Shown: positions 48,260 to 58,694 of the stretch, piece after piece
Layout of the letters: the number at the start of each line of letters is the position of its first letter
How positions within the stretch are numbered: the stretch's first letter is position 1
Origin: CAVPJW01 sp963705525
Lineage (GTDB): Bacteria; Acidobacteriota; Vicinamibacteria; Vicinamibacterales; CAVPJW01
Assembly (NCBI GenBank): GCA_963705525.1
Contig: CAVPJW010000004.1
Location: 930,001-994,000, forward strand
Length of the DNA: 64,000 nt
Direction of reading: 5' to 3'
Notes under the pieces: generated by a model
The model's input: only the letters and a program-made list of their open reading frames with translations
Database searches by the model: none
Told to the model about the DNA's origin: nothing
Translations under genes and position numbers: made by a program

Positions 48260-48262
48260 AAT
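48245..48262. promoter_or_regulatory. Perfect 18-base palindrome at the start of the TraF-like gene
   Basis: ATTTTGAAT followed by its exact reverse complement ATTCAAAAT lies in an unusually AT-rich spot. A TATAAC sequence on the minus strand (48244-48239) follows. It overlaps the TTG start of the downstream gene, so it may be an operator or part of a promoter, in which case the true start may lie further in. Confidence 0.45.
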
Positions 48263-48395
48263 CCACTCGAGATCGAGTTGATTTCGTCCATAAGAAGTAT
48301 CGGACGTTCACCCGAGCGGCTACCGCGTATACGTGTGAGCAGATCCCTAGAGAGAGGGGCGGTGCGAAGGGGCTGGCCTCGGGGAGATACCGGCT

Positions 48396-49001
48396 TCAGC
48401 CGACGAGGACGGCGGCCGACACGACCGTCGTCCAGAGGCCTTTCTTGTCTCCCACGGCGGTCTGGGTGACGTTGTGCGTCCGGACGATCTGGTTGGAGAG
48501 TCGGTACACTTCCTTCTTCTCGTCCCAGCTCTTGTCCGGGTCGAACTCGAGCCCGAGCGTCGTCGCCAGCATTTCGGCAGCGAGCTCCTCGGCGTAGTCG
48601 CCGGCCGTGTCCTCGTTCTCACCGAAGCTGTGGTGTTCCGAGAGATAGCCGTAGAGCTTCGAGTCCCTGGGTATGGCCACGCCGATCGTGGCAGCGATCA
48701 ATCGATGCGGCTCACGGGTGGCGGCCTCGGACATGACGACGAAGGTCACCTGACCGGGCTTGAGCCGCTTGGCGCCTTCCGTTCTGGACAGGAGCCGGCA
48801 GCCGGGCGGAAAGATGCTCGACACGCGCACGAGATTGCACGCGGCGATACCGGCTGAGCGCAAGGCCAGCTCGAACGACGTGAGCTTCTCGCGATGCTTG
48901 CCGACACCCTTCGTCAGAAACATCTCCTTGGGGACGAGTCCGAACACGGCGCGCTCCTCGGGCCGCTGGCCCAAATCGAGTGGACGGAACAGAACGTGCA
49001 T
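48396..49001 (-). CDS. Pyruvoyl-dependent arginine decarboxylase
   Basis: These enzymes decarboxylate arginine to agmatine using a pyruvoyl group made by self-cleavage at a serine. From the ATG at 49001 the 201-residue protein shows the family segments MFLTKGVGKHREKLTSFELA, the cleavage region NLVRVSSIFPPGC (Ser61-Ser62) and HRLIAATIGVAIPRD, plus SEHHSFGENEDTAGDYAEEL. A GGAGG site lies ten bases before the ATG. A TTGACA-17-TAGGAT pair overlaps that ATG on the minus strand, which would make a shorter start possible. It likely feeds agmatine/polyamine synthesis; no other polyamine gene is near. Confidence 0.87.
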   Translation of the reverse strand: MHVLFRPLDLGQRPEERAVFGLVPKEMFLTKGVGKHREKLTSFELALRSAGIAACNLVRVSSIFPPGCRLLSRTEGAKRLKPGQVTFVVMSEAATREPHRLIAATIGVAIPRDSKLYGYLSEHHSFGENEDTAGDYAEELAAEMLATTLGLEFDPDKSWDEKKEVYRLSNQIVRTHNVTQTAVGDKKGLWTTVVSAAVLVG

Positions 49002-49066
49002 CCTAGTGAACCCTCCGCACGCTGTCAAGGAAACACGCTGCGTCGGGCCGTCGTATATCATGATGA

Positions 49067-49885
49067 GTGAACGCTTTCCGATCGGCGCTGCCAGCGCGCG
49101 CGCTCCGCTTTTCCCGAGCCCGACATCCACGTCCCGTGATCAACATCATCGACGCGTCTCTCCAGCCGTCTGCGCGTGACGCAGCCGAGCGATTCACGCT
49201 CGCCAATCGGATCCTCGGCGTTCTCCGAGCGCCGCGGATTACTTTTGCACGGCTGAAGGCGCAGCCCCGCTCGATGGATGTGCTGTTGCTCGTGGCGCTG
49301 GTGATCGCAGGAACGTGGATTGCGCTTCTCGCCACCGAAACGGGCCGGCAGGCGATCGTCGATCAAATCGTTCGACAACTCGAAGCGTACGGGTTCGTCG
49401 TGTCCGACGCGCGGTATGCGTCGATCGAACGATTCGCGCCGAACGCCGGCTATGTGCTCGCAGCGGTGTCGCTCATCGCGACGCCGCTCTTCGCCTGTCT
49501 CGCCACGGCCGCCGTGATGCTCATCTTCGGGCGACGGCAAGAGCCGCGCGTGACTTTTCGGCAGGTGTTTTCGATGGTCGCTCACACAGGGGTCGTGCTG
49601 GCCGCCGCGCGAGTGCTGGCGGCGCCGATTGCCTGGCTCAACGAGTCGTTCTCCGCGCCCACCAACCTCGCGTCGTTGTTCCCGATGCTCGAGGAAACGG
49701 GTTTCACCGCGCGCGTGCTTGGGGCGATCGACCTCTTCATCATCTGGTGGACGCTTGTCCTGGCGGTGGGTGTCTCGGTCCTCTACGAGCACCGCCTTCG
49801 CCCCATCGTGTTCTCGTTGTGGGCCTTCTACGGCGCTATCGCCGCGGTGCTGGCCGCGGTGATCGTCTGGCGAGGGGGAGCCTGA
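49067..49885 (+). CDS. YIP1-family membrane protein
   Basis: The protein of up to 272 residues has about five membrane helices and the YIP1-type N-terminal segment AERFTLANRILGVLRAPRIT followed by FARLKAQP. The first 23 residues (Arg/Ala-rich) are probably not translated: a GTG at 49136 (VINIIDASLQ) is an equally good start; neither has a convincing ribosome-binding site. It ends four bases before the MacA-like adaptor, so it is probably part of that export operon. The function of bacterial YIP1 proteins is unknown. Confidence 0.77.
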   Translation: MNAFRSALPARALRFSRARHPRPVINIIDASLQPSARDAAERFTLANRILGVLRAPRITFARLKAQPRSMDVLLLVALVIAGTWIALLATETGRQAIVDQIVRQLEAYGFVVSDARYASIERFAPNAGYVLAAVSLIATPLFACLATAAVMLIFGRRQEPRVTFRQVFSMVAHTGVVLAAARVLAAPIAWLNESFSAPTNLASLFPMLEETGFTARVLGAIDLFIIWWTLVLAVGVSVLYEHRLRPIVFSLWAFYGAIAAVLAAVIVWRGGA

Positions 49886-49889
49886 TTTC

Positions 49890-51248
49890 GTGTCTCGCAA
49901 AGCCTGGATCATCTCGTCGATCGTCCTGCTGGTCGTGGTGGGCGCCGCAGGCGCCGGGTGGTGGTGGTATCACCGCTCCGACGTGCCGGCTGTGAACGCC
50001 GAGTCGATCCGGCGCCGGAATCTCGACGCGATCGTGTCGGCGTCCGGGAAGATTCAACCAAAGCGCTCGGTGAACATCAGCGCACAGACGGTGGGGCGCG
50101 TGACGCAGCTCGTGGTCGAAGAGGGTGACCGCGTGAAGCGCGGGCAGTTCCTGATGCAGATCGACCCCAACATGCTCAAGAGCGCGGTCCAGCGAGGCGA
50201 AGCGTCTCTCGGTGCAGCGCGATCGGCGCTTGAAATGGCGAAGGCCTCCGTCGAAACCGCGCAGGCCTCGCTCGACCTCGCTCAGACCAACCTCAAACGC
50301 CAGCAGCAGCTCTGGAAAGATGAGCTGACCACACGTGAAGCACTCGAGCGCGCGCAGAACGAGGTCGAAGTACGCCGCACGGAACTGAAGGCGCGCGAAC
50401 AGGAGGTGACGACGCGGTCGCAGCAGATTCGTCAGGAATCGGCGACGCTCGACAGTCAGCGCTATGAGCTGACGAAGGTAACGATCGAATCCCCAATCGA
50501 CGGCATCGTCACGCGCCGGAACATTGAAGAAGGCGAAACGGTGGTCATCGGCACGATGAACAACGCGGGCACCGTTCTCCTGACGATCGCCGATATGTCC
50601 GTCATCGAGGCCGAAGTTGAAGTGGACGAAACGAATATTCCCAGCGTGCACCTCGGCCAGCAGGGAATCGTCACCGTCGATGCGCTACCGGATCAGACCT
50701 TCAAGGGCCACGTCACGGAGATCGGCAACAGCCCGATTCAGACGAGCGCCACGACACCGTCGACCAGCAGCGCTCGACAGGCGACCAACTTCAAGGTGGT
50801 CCTCACGCTGGATGAGCAGATCCAAGACATACGGCCTGGTTTCACCTGCACGGCCGACATCACGACGGCCACCCGATCCCAGGTGCTCGCGGTCCCCATT
50901 CAGGCCGTCACGGTCCGCGAGGTGACGTTCGACGCGTCTGGCAAGGTCGTGCACACGCCGAAACCGAAGAAGAAGAAATCCTCGGGCGGCTCGGTCGAAA
51001 CACGCGTCTCCGCCCAGGAAGAGCTCAAGCCCGGCGAAACACGCAAGGAGACCGAGGGCGTCTTCGTCCTCCGGGGCAACACGACGGAATTCGCGCCGGT
51101 CAAAGTCGGCATTGCGGGGGAACGCTACTTCGAAGCCCTCACGGGCCTCCGGGAGGGTGATCTGGTGATCACGGGGCCGTTCGATTCCGTCCGGCAGATG
51201 GACGACGGCGACGAGGTCAAGCTCGAGGAGCCGGGCTCCAGGAAGTAG
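49890..51248 (+). CDS. MacA/HlyD-like periplasmic adaptor protein
   Basis: The 452-residue protein has an N-terminal membrane anchor (AWIISSIVLLVVVGAAGAGW). A split biotinyl-lipoyl domain (SASGKIQPKRSVNISAQTVG, VVEEGDRVKRGQFLMQID) surrounds a long helical hairpin (about residues 95-195), and beta-barrel and membrane-proximal domains follow. This is the layout of MacA-type adaptors that link inner-membrane ABC permeases to outer-membrane channels. A lysine-rich insertion (KPKKKKSSGGS) lies near residue 355. The start is a GTG at 49890. The two permease genes follow directly. Confidence 0.88.
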   Translation: MSRKAWIISSIVLLVVVGAAGAGWWWYHRSDVPAVNAESIRRRNLDAIVSASGKIQPKRSVNISAQTVGRVTQLVVEEGDRVKRGQFLMQIDPNMLKSAVQRGEASLGAARSALEMAKASVETAQASLDLAQTNLKRQQQLWKDELTTREALERAQNEVEVRRTELKAREQEVTTRSQQIRQESATLDSQRYELTKVTIESPIDGIVTRRNIEEGETVVIGTMNNAGTVLLTIADMSVIEAEVEVDETNIPSVHLGQQGIVTVDALPDQTFKGHVTEIGNSPIQTSATTPSTSSARQATNFKVVLTLDEQIQDIRPGFTCTADITTATRSQVLAVPIQAVTVREVTFDASGKVVHTPKPKKKKSSGGSVETRVSAQEELKPGETRKETEGVFVLRGNTTEFAPVKVGIAGERYFEALTGLREGDLVITGPFDSVRQMDDGDEVKLEEPGSRK

Positions 51249-51255
51249 CCGTGCG

Positions 51256-52479
51256 ATGCACCATCTGCTCGAAGCCGTCGGCATCGCGCTCGACGCGATC
51301 TGGTCGAACAAGCTCCGCTCATTCCTGACCGTTCTGGGCAACATCGTGGCGGTGACGTCGATCATCGCCGTGGTGTCGCTCATCCAGGGCCTGAACGAGT
51401 ACGTCTCGCACGCCATCGTCTCGGAAGCCGGAGCCGACTCCTTCATCGTCGAGAGGTTGGGCGTGGTGACGAGCGATGAGGAGTTCGAGAAGGTGCGCGG
51501 CAACCCCGATGTGACGCTCGAAGACGCCGAAGCCATCAGGAAATTCAGCCCCGCGATTACCGCCGTCATGGCGCAGGGCGAGACACGCGGCGAGGTCGCC
51601 TATCAGGATCAGACGCTTGAAAGCGTCGACATCCGTGGTGTGTCGCCCGAATACGTCAACTTCAGCACCTTCACCGCTGGACGCGGGCGACTCATCAGCC
51701 CCATCGAAATCTCACGATCGCGTCCCGTCGCGCTTCTCGGATGGGGCACCGCCGACCGGCTGTTCGGCCAGAGCGATCCGCTCGACAAAGTCGTGCGGAT
51801 CGAAGGCGTGCACTTCCGCGTGGTCGGCGTGAGCGACAAGAAAGGGAGCATCCTCGGCCAGACGCAGGATGAGTTCGCCGTGATTCCGCTCGGGTCCTTC
51901 CAGAGGCTCTTTGGATCGCGGCAGTCGCTCCAGCTGATGGTCCGTCCGCGCGATACATCCGAGATCAATCAGGCGATGGAAGATGCCATCGTGGCGCTCC
52001 GCATCGAGCGGAGACTGAAGCCGCGGCAGGACAATAATTTCGGCATGTTCACGTCGGATACGCTGCTCGACCTCTACCACACCGCGACAAACGGCATCTT
52101 CGCGGTCCTGGTCGGAGTCGTGACGCTGTCGCTCGTGGTGGGCGGGATCGTCATCATGAACATCATGCTGATGGTCGTCACCGAACGCACGCGCGAGATC
52201 GGCCTGCGCAAGGCGCTCGGCGCGCGCCGCCGTGACATCATCTGGCAGATTCTCATCGAGTCGATCACACTGTCGACCATGGGCGGATTGATCGGCACTG
52301 CCTTCGGAGCGGCGGCGGCCTGGATCCTCGCCAGCACGACGCCGGTTCCTGCCGCAGTGAAGCCGTGGTCGGTCATCCTCGGGGTGGTCATCACGTCGCT
52401 CGTGGGCCTCTTCTTCGGTCTGTACCCGGCCGTTCGCGCCGCGCGTCTGGATCCGATTGAGGCGCTGCGCCGGGAGTAG
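51256..52479 (+). CDS. MacB/FtsX-type ABC transporter permease (first)
   Basis: The 407-residue protein has the MacB permease layout: an N-terminal membrane helix (LRSFLTVLGNIVAVTSIIAV), a large periplasmic MacB-PCD domain (about 50-270), and three C-terminal helices with the FtsX-domain segment VVTERTREIGLRKALGARRR. It lacks an ATP-binding domain. It starts seven bases after the adaptor gene. With the second permease it could form a heterodimer, but no ABC ATPase gene lies in this cluster. Confidence 0.9.
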   Translation: MHHLLEAVGIALDAIWSNKLRSFLTVLGNIVAVTSIIAVVSLIQGLNEYVSHAIVSEAGADSFIVERLGVVTSDEEFEKVRGNPDVTLEDAEAIRKFSPAITAVMAQGETRGEVAYQDQTLESVDIRGVSPEYVNFSTFTAGRGRLISPIEISRSRPVALLGWGTADRLFGQSDPLDKVVRIEGVHFRVVGVSDKKGSILGQTQDEFAVIPLGSFQRLFGSRQSLQLMVRPRDTSEINQAMEDAIVALRIERRLKPRQDNNFGMFTSDTLLDLYHTATNGIFAVLVGVVTLSLVVGGIVIMNIMLMVVTERTREIGLRKALGARRRDIIWQILIESITLSTMGGLIGTAFGAAAAWILASTTPVPAAVKPWSVILGVVITSLVGLFFGLYPAVRAARLDPIEALRRE

Positions 52480-52489
52480 GACGAGAACC

Positions 52490-53788
52490 ATGCGGCTCCG
52501 CTACGGCCTCATCAGCGAGATCGTGTCGATGGCCACCGGGACCATCCTCGCGAACAAGCTGCGTTCGAGCCTGACCGTCCTGGGCGTGGTGATCGGCGTC
52601 ACGTCCATCGTCGGGATGACCTCGCTCATCCGCGGGTTCGATCAGTCCCTTCGCGACAGCATCCGCGAGATCGGGCCGAACACAATCTTCGTCGCCAAGT
52701 TCAGCGGCGTGAGCCTTTCCTCCGGCAAGACGTTCACCGAGCTGATGCGGCGCCCCAACCTCACGATCGGCGACGCGAAGGCGATCGAAGAGCAGACCAC
52801 GTCGCTGCAGATGGTGGATGTGTGGCTGGGGGCGGGCGGCCCTCCCAGCGAGGAACGCATTTTCTTCGAAAGCGAGCACACCAAGCCGATCGGCATCCTC
52901 GGGACGACCGACGCCTTCGCATCCATCAACTTCATGCACGTGATGGCCGGGCGATTCTTCAGCGACACGGAGGTTCGACACCGGCACAACGTCGTCGTCC
53001 TCGGACAGACGCCGTATCTGGCGCTCTTCGCCAATCGTGACGCCATTGGCAAGGTCGTCCGAATCGGCAACGAGCGTTACACCGTGATCGGCGTCTTCGA
53101 GAAGCGGCCGAGCGCCGGCGGCTTCAATCTGGGGCAGGATGACTTCGCGGTCATTCCGTACACGTGCTATCAGAGGCAGTTCGGCCTGAAGGCGGTCCGG
53201 ATCGGCCACAACGGCCAGCGCGGTGAGATGCTGCCGGTCATGATCGCCGCCGTGCCGCGCGACGACGTGCCCCGGGCCGTGGCCATGACCGACGTCGAAC
53301 GCGTCATGCGGATCCGCCATGGGCTCCGGCTCGATCAGCCGAACGACTTCGATCTCATCACGCAAGACGCGGCGCTGAAGGTGTGGGACCAGGTGAGCCG
53401 CGCGACGCTCCTCGCGCTGGTGGTCATCTCGTCGATCGCGTTGATGGTGGGCGGCATCGGCGTCATGGCAATCATGATGATCTCGGTCACCGAGCGCACG
53501 CACGAGATCGGGCTGCGCAAGGCGCTCGGGGCGACGCGCCGGGAGATTCTCTGGCAGTTTCTGGCTGAAGCCGTCTTCCTCACCTCGCTCGGCGGCGTGC
53601 TCGGCATTCTGTTGGGCAGCTCGATCGGCGTCGCCGTGCACTACTTCTCGGGATTCCCGGTCTCCCTGCCGTGGTGGTCGTTCGCACTGGGCATCGGATT
53701 CTCGGCGTTCGTCGGCATCGTCTTCGGCATGTTCCCCGCATTCAAAGCCGCACGTCTGGATCCCATTGAAGCGCTGAGGTATGAGTAG
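52490..53788 (+). CDS. MacB/FtsX-type ABC transporter permease (second)
   Basis: The 432-residue protein has the same layout as its neighbour: an N-terminal helix (LRSSLTVLGVVIGVTSIVGM), a periplasmic MacB-PCD domain and three C-terminal helices with SVTERTHEIGLRKALGATRR. The ATG at 52490 starts MRLRYGL, ten bases after the first permease. The two are paralogues. It ends the cluster. It must borrow an ATPase from elsewhere if it is an active transporter. Confidence 0.9.
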   Translation: MRLRYGLISEIVSMATGTILANKLRSSLTVLGVVIGVTSIVGMTSLIRGFDQSLRDSIREIGPNTIFVAKFSGVSLSSGKTFTELMRRPNLTIGDAKAIEEQTTSLQMVDVWLGAGGPPSEERIFFESEHTKPIGILGTTDAFASINFMHVMAGRFFSDTEVRHRHNVVVLGQTPYLALFANRDAIGKVVRIGNERYTVIGVFEKRPSAGGFNLGQDDFAVIPYTCYQRQFGLKAVRIGHNGQRGEMLPVMIAAVPRDDVPRAVAMTDVERVMRIRHGLRLDQPNDFDLITQDAALKVWDQVSRATLLALVVISSIALMVGGIGVMAIMMISVTERTHEIGLRKALGATRREILWQFLAEAVFLTSLGGVLGILLGSSIGVAVHYFSGFPVSLPWWSFALGIGFSAFVGIVFGMFPAFKAARLDPIEALRYE

Positions 53789-53807
53789 TAGCTAGCGAAC
53801 GGCCGTT

Positions 53808-53975
53808 TCAGCGGCACATATCGCGGAGGGCTGTGGGCGAGGCGGGGATCGCGAATTCGCGCGATTCCTCCGGATCGCCTTGGGCTGGGCCTCTGAACTT
53901 GAGTATTATCTGCTCTTCGCTCACGATCTCGGCCTGGCTCACGATTCGGCCCATCGCGTCGCTGAAGCGGGACAT
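53808..53975 (-). CDS. Possible small protein on the minus strand
   Basis: In the 298-base gap between the second permease and the EF-G gene, a minus-strand frame of 55 residues from the ATG at 53975 (MSRFSDAMGRIVSQAEIVSE...) has G or C at most third codon positions, as real genes here do. No ribosome-binding site or family is visible. The rest of the gap holds a CAGCTGAAAGCTGA-type repeat (54047-54072) just before the EF-G start. Confidence 0.25.
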   Translation of the reverse strand: MSRFSDAMGRIVSQAEIVSEEQIILKFRGPAQGDPEESREFAIPASPTALRDMCR

Positions 53976-54086
53976 CGGTGAAGTGACGAAGATGCTGACC
54001 AGCTTGACGCGCCGACTCAACCAGCAGGCCTGGAATTCATTGCTGATGGCTGACAGCTGAAAGCTGACTCCGAAGGAGCTTCCCCT

Positions 54087-56186
<2,100 letters not shown>

Positions 56187-56208
56187 CGCCGGGCCGTTCC
56201 CCGCCGGA

Positions 56209-56811
56209 TCAGCCTTTCTTCTGGGGAACTCGCCTGGTCGTCTTTGACGGCTGGCGGCCGGGAGCCTGTCTGGCGGCCTTGGCTTCGTCGGCTTGAATCT
56301 CGTCGCCGTCATCCTTCTTGCCGCGCAACCGCGAAGCGGCGGCGCGCAGGCGATCGCCGACGCCCTTGGGCTTCTTCGGAGCGGCTTTTTCGTCCTTGCC
56401 GCGCACGGCTTTCGGATCGAACTCGCTGCCGACAAGCTCGACCTGCGCGACTTCGGCATTGTCGCCGGTGCGGAATCCGATCCGCAGCATCCTCGTGTAG
56501 CCGCCTGGCCTCGAGGCGAACCGCGGTGCGATCGTCTCGAACAACTTCCCGACGACGTCACGGTCGGGAATCTCCTGCAGCACCCGCCGCCTGGCATGGA
56601 GCAGGCGACCCTCCGCCGATCCGTTGCCGGCCGCCTGGCCACGCTTGGCGATGGTGATGATCCGCTCCACGAACGGGCGCAGTTCCTTCGCTCTCGCCAC
56701 CGTCGTTTCGAGGTGCTCGTGCCGCAGCAGGTCCTGCGCCTGGTTGCGGAGCATGGCCAAGCGGTGTTTCGTGACTCGTCCGAGTTTTCGATGGGCGACG
56801 CGGTGTCTCAT
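56209..56811 (-). CDS. rplQ: 50S ribosomal protein L17 with basic C-terminal extension
   Basis: L17 binds 23S rRNA near the exit tunnel. The first 120 residues are typical (MRHRVAHRKLGRVTKHRLAM, LRHEHLETTVARAKELRPFVE, GGYTRMLRIGFRTGDNAEV). The remaining 80 residues are a Lys/Arg/Ala-rich extension (KAAPKKPKGVGDRLRAAASR...), making it much longer than the usual 120-130. It is the last gene of the alpha operon, 121 bases after rpoA. Confidence 0.93.
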   Translation of the reverse strand: MRHRVAHRKLGRVTKHRLAMLRNQAQDLLRHEHLETTVARAKELRPFVERIITIAKRGQAAGNGSAEGRLLHARRRVLQEIPDRDVVGKLFETIAPRFASRPGGYTRMLRIGFRTGDNAEVAQVELVGSEFDPKAVRGKDEKAAPKKPKGVGDRLRAAASRLRGKKDDGDEIQADEAKAARQAPGRQPSKTTRRVPQKKG

Positions 56812-56890
56812 GGAACTGCTTCCAGTTATCAGTCGTCAGTATTCGGTCGTCAGTAGCTCTGACGTTCGGTCCGGGGTTACGGCCAGTAGC

Positions 56891-56908
56891 CCAGACCTTC
56901 AGGTCTGG
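56891..56908. repeat. Short hairpin between rpoA and rplQ
   Basis: CCAGACCT (56891-56898), TC, and AGGTCTGG (56901-56908) form a perfect eight-base-pair hairpin. The same spacer carries a CAGT-rich tract (56826-56855, with repeats of the type CGTCAGT). No T-run is present, so it may stabilise or process the rpoA-rplQ mRNA. Confidence 0.45.
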
Positions 56909-56932
56909 GATCTGCTATCAGCGATCAAGAAG

Positions 56933-57922
56933 CTACTCCGCCTGCGACTGTGCAGCCGGCTGGTCCAGACGCATGCCGAGGCTCAGCCCCATGGTCTGGA
57001 GGATCTCCTTGATCTCGTTCAGCGACTTTCGGCCGAAGTTCTTCGTCTTGAGCATCTCGGGCTCGCTCTTCTGCACGAGCTCGCGAATCGTCCTGATGTT
57101 CGCGTTCTTCAGGCAGTTGTACGAGCGCACGGAGAGCTCGAGCTCCTCGACGCTCTTGTCCAGATGCTCGTTGAGCGCTCCCGCCCGTGGCGGCTCGGCC
57201 TGGGCGTCCTGGGGCTGTTCGCCGGACTCTTCGAGGCTGATGAAGATGTTCAGGTGGTCGCGAATGAGCTTGGCCGACAGCGAGATCGCCTCACGCGGAT
57301 TGATCGAGCCGTTCGTCCAGACGTCCACGGTCAGCTTGTCGTAGTCGGTCGTCTGGCCCAGGCGGGCGGCCTCGACCAGATAGTTGACCTTCTTGACCGG
57401 CGAATGAACCGAATCGATCGGGATCCACCCGATGCCCAGATCCTCATCGAAGTTCTTGTCGGCCGCAACGTAGCCGCGACCGCGCTTCATCCGCATCTCC
57501 ATCTGCAGCTTGCCGCCCTCGGCCACGGTGGCGATATGGGCATCGGGCTCGAGGATCTCGACATCCGCGTCGGCCTCGATGTCGCGTGCCCGCACCTCGC
57601 CCGGCTTGGTCACGCGCAGGTAGAGGGTCTTGCTGTGATCCACGTGCATCTTCAGCGGAATCTGCTTCAGATTGAGGATGATGTCCGTCGCGTCTTCGAC
57701 AACGCCCGGGATGGGCGAGAACTCGTGCAGCACGCCCTCGATCTTCACCGCGGTGATGGCCGCGCCCTCGATGGACGACAGCAGCACGCGACGAACGGCA
57801 TTGCCGATCGTCGTTCCAAAGCCTCGCTCGAACGGCTGCGCGTAGAAACGCCCAAACCGATCGGTCAACGTCTCACGCTCGAACTCCAGACGCTTCGGTC
57901 GCTGGAAACCCTTCCACAGCAT
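56933..57922 (-). CDS. rpoA: DNA-directed RNA polymerase subunit alpha
   Basis: The alpha subunit dimerises to start RNA polymerase assembly, and its C-terminal domain contacts promoter DNA and activators. The 329-residue protein has the N-terminal domain (FYAQPFERGFGTTIGNAVRR with VLLSSIEGAAIT) and a flexible linker rich in Gln/Ala/Pro. The C-terminal domain has LELSVRSYNCLKNANIRTIR and MLKTKNFGRKSLNEIKEIL. It is preceded by rpsD across a 106-base spacer with a large inverted repeat. Confidence 0.96.
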   Translation of the reverse strand: MLWKGFQRPKRLEFERETLTDRFGRFYAQPFERGFGTTIGNAVRRVLLSSIEGAAITAVKIEGVLHEFSPIPGVVEDATDIILNLKQIPLKMHVDHSKTLYLRVTKPGEVRARDIEADADVEILEPDAHIATVAEGGKLQMEMRMKRGRGYVAADKNFDEDLGIGWIPIDSVHSPVKKVNYLVEAARLGQTTDYDKLTVDVWTNGSINPREAISLSAKLIRDHLNIFISLEESGEQPQDAQAEPPRAGALNEHLDKSVEELELSVRSYNCLKNANIRTIRELVQKSEPEMLKTKNFGRKSLNEIKEILQTMGLSLGMRLDQPAAQSQAE

Positions 57923-57953
57923 TGGCAGGAATCCTTTCTTGAACTTCGGTTCT

Positions 57954-58026
57954 CAGTTGTCAGTCTTCAGTAGTCAGTGTTGAACTCGATCGGCTACTGA
58001 AAACTGAAACGGATGACTGACAACTG
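57954..58026. repeat. CAGT-type long inverted repeat between rpsD and rpoA
   Basis: CAGTTGTCAGTC (57954-57965) is exactly complementary to GACTGACAACTG (58015-58026), and just inside TTCAGTAG (57966-57973) pairs with CTACTGAA (57994-58001), leaving a bulge of 13 bases on one side. The whole spacer could fold into one long hairpin in the rpsD-rpoA mRNA. CAGT-rich tracts also occur in neighbouring spacers. Confidence 0.55.
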
Positions 58027-58028
58027 CT

Positions 58029-58658
58029 CTACTTCGAATACAACTCAACGATCAGCTGTTCCTGCACGGGCAGGTTGATCTGCTCGCGCGTGGGCAGCGA
58101 CATGATCCGGCCCGTCGTGGCGCCCGCATCGAACTGGAGCCATTCGGGAATGCCGCGGCCCTTCACTTCCTCCATCGCGTGCTCGATGACGGGGCTCTTC
58201 TGGCTCGTCGCGCGCACGCCGATCACGTCGCCGGCGCGAACGGAGTACGAGGGCACGTCCACCTTCCTGCCGTTGACGAGAAAGTGCCCATGCCGGACGA
58301 GCTGCCGGCCCTGAGCCCGCGAGGTCGCGAGCCCCAGACGATAGATGACGTTGTCCAGACGCCGCTCGAGGAGCTGCAGGAGCGTTTCACCGGTGATGCC
58401 GCGCTGCCGCTCCGCCGACTCGAAGTAGCGGCGAAACTGATCCTCGAGCACCCCATAGATGCGCTTGACCTTCTGCTTCTCGCGCAGCTGCAGCCCGTAC
58501 CCCGCCAGCTTGGCGCGGCGGGTCTTACCGTGCTGGCCGGGCGGAAAATTGCGCTTCTCGATCGCGCACTTCTCCGTGTAGCAGCGTTCCCCCTTGAGGA
58601 ACAGCTTCATGCCTTCACGCCGGCAGAGCCGGCACACCGAACCCACGTATCTCGCCAT
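58029..58658 (-). CDS. rpsD: 30S ribosomal protein S4
   Basis: S4 nucleates 30S assembly and often represses the alpha operon. The 209-residue protein starts MARYVGSVCRLCRREGMKLF, with a zinc-ribbon-like CRLCRREG and a later CYTEKCA, giving the four-cysteine (C+) form of S4. The S4 RNA-binding domain follows (RRLDNVIYRLGLATSRAQGR, LVRHGHFLVNGRKVDVPSY), and the C-terminus is LIVELYSK. It follows rpsK by 36 bases. Confidence 0.96.
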   Translation of the reverse strand: MARYVGSVCRLCRREGMKLFLKGERCYTEKCAIEKRNFPPGQHGKTRRAKLAGYGLQLREKQKVKRIYGVLEDQFRRYFESAERQRGITGETLLQLLERRLDNVIYRLGLATSRAQGRQLVRHGHFLVNGRKVDVPSYSVRAGDVIGVRATSQKSPVIEHAMEEVKGRGIPEWLQFDAGATTGRIMSLPTREQINLPVQEQLIVELYSK

Positions 58659-58694
58659 TAATGCCTCACAATCGACCGCTGGGCGCCTGACACG

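Noticed and set aside
57954..58026. Inverted repeat as an insertion-sequence end or MITE
   Set aside because: There is no target-site duplication that I can see and no transposase; the CAGT word pattern fits a low-complexity spacer repeat better.
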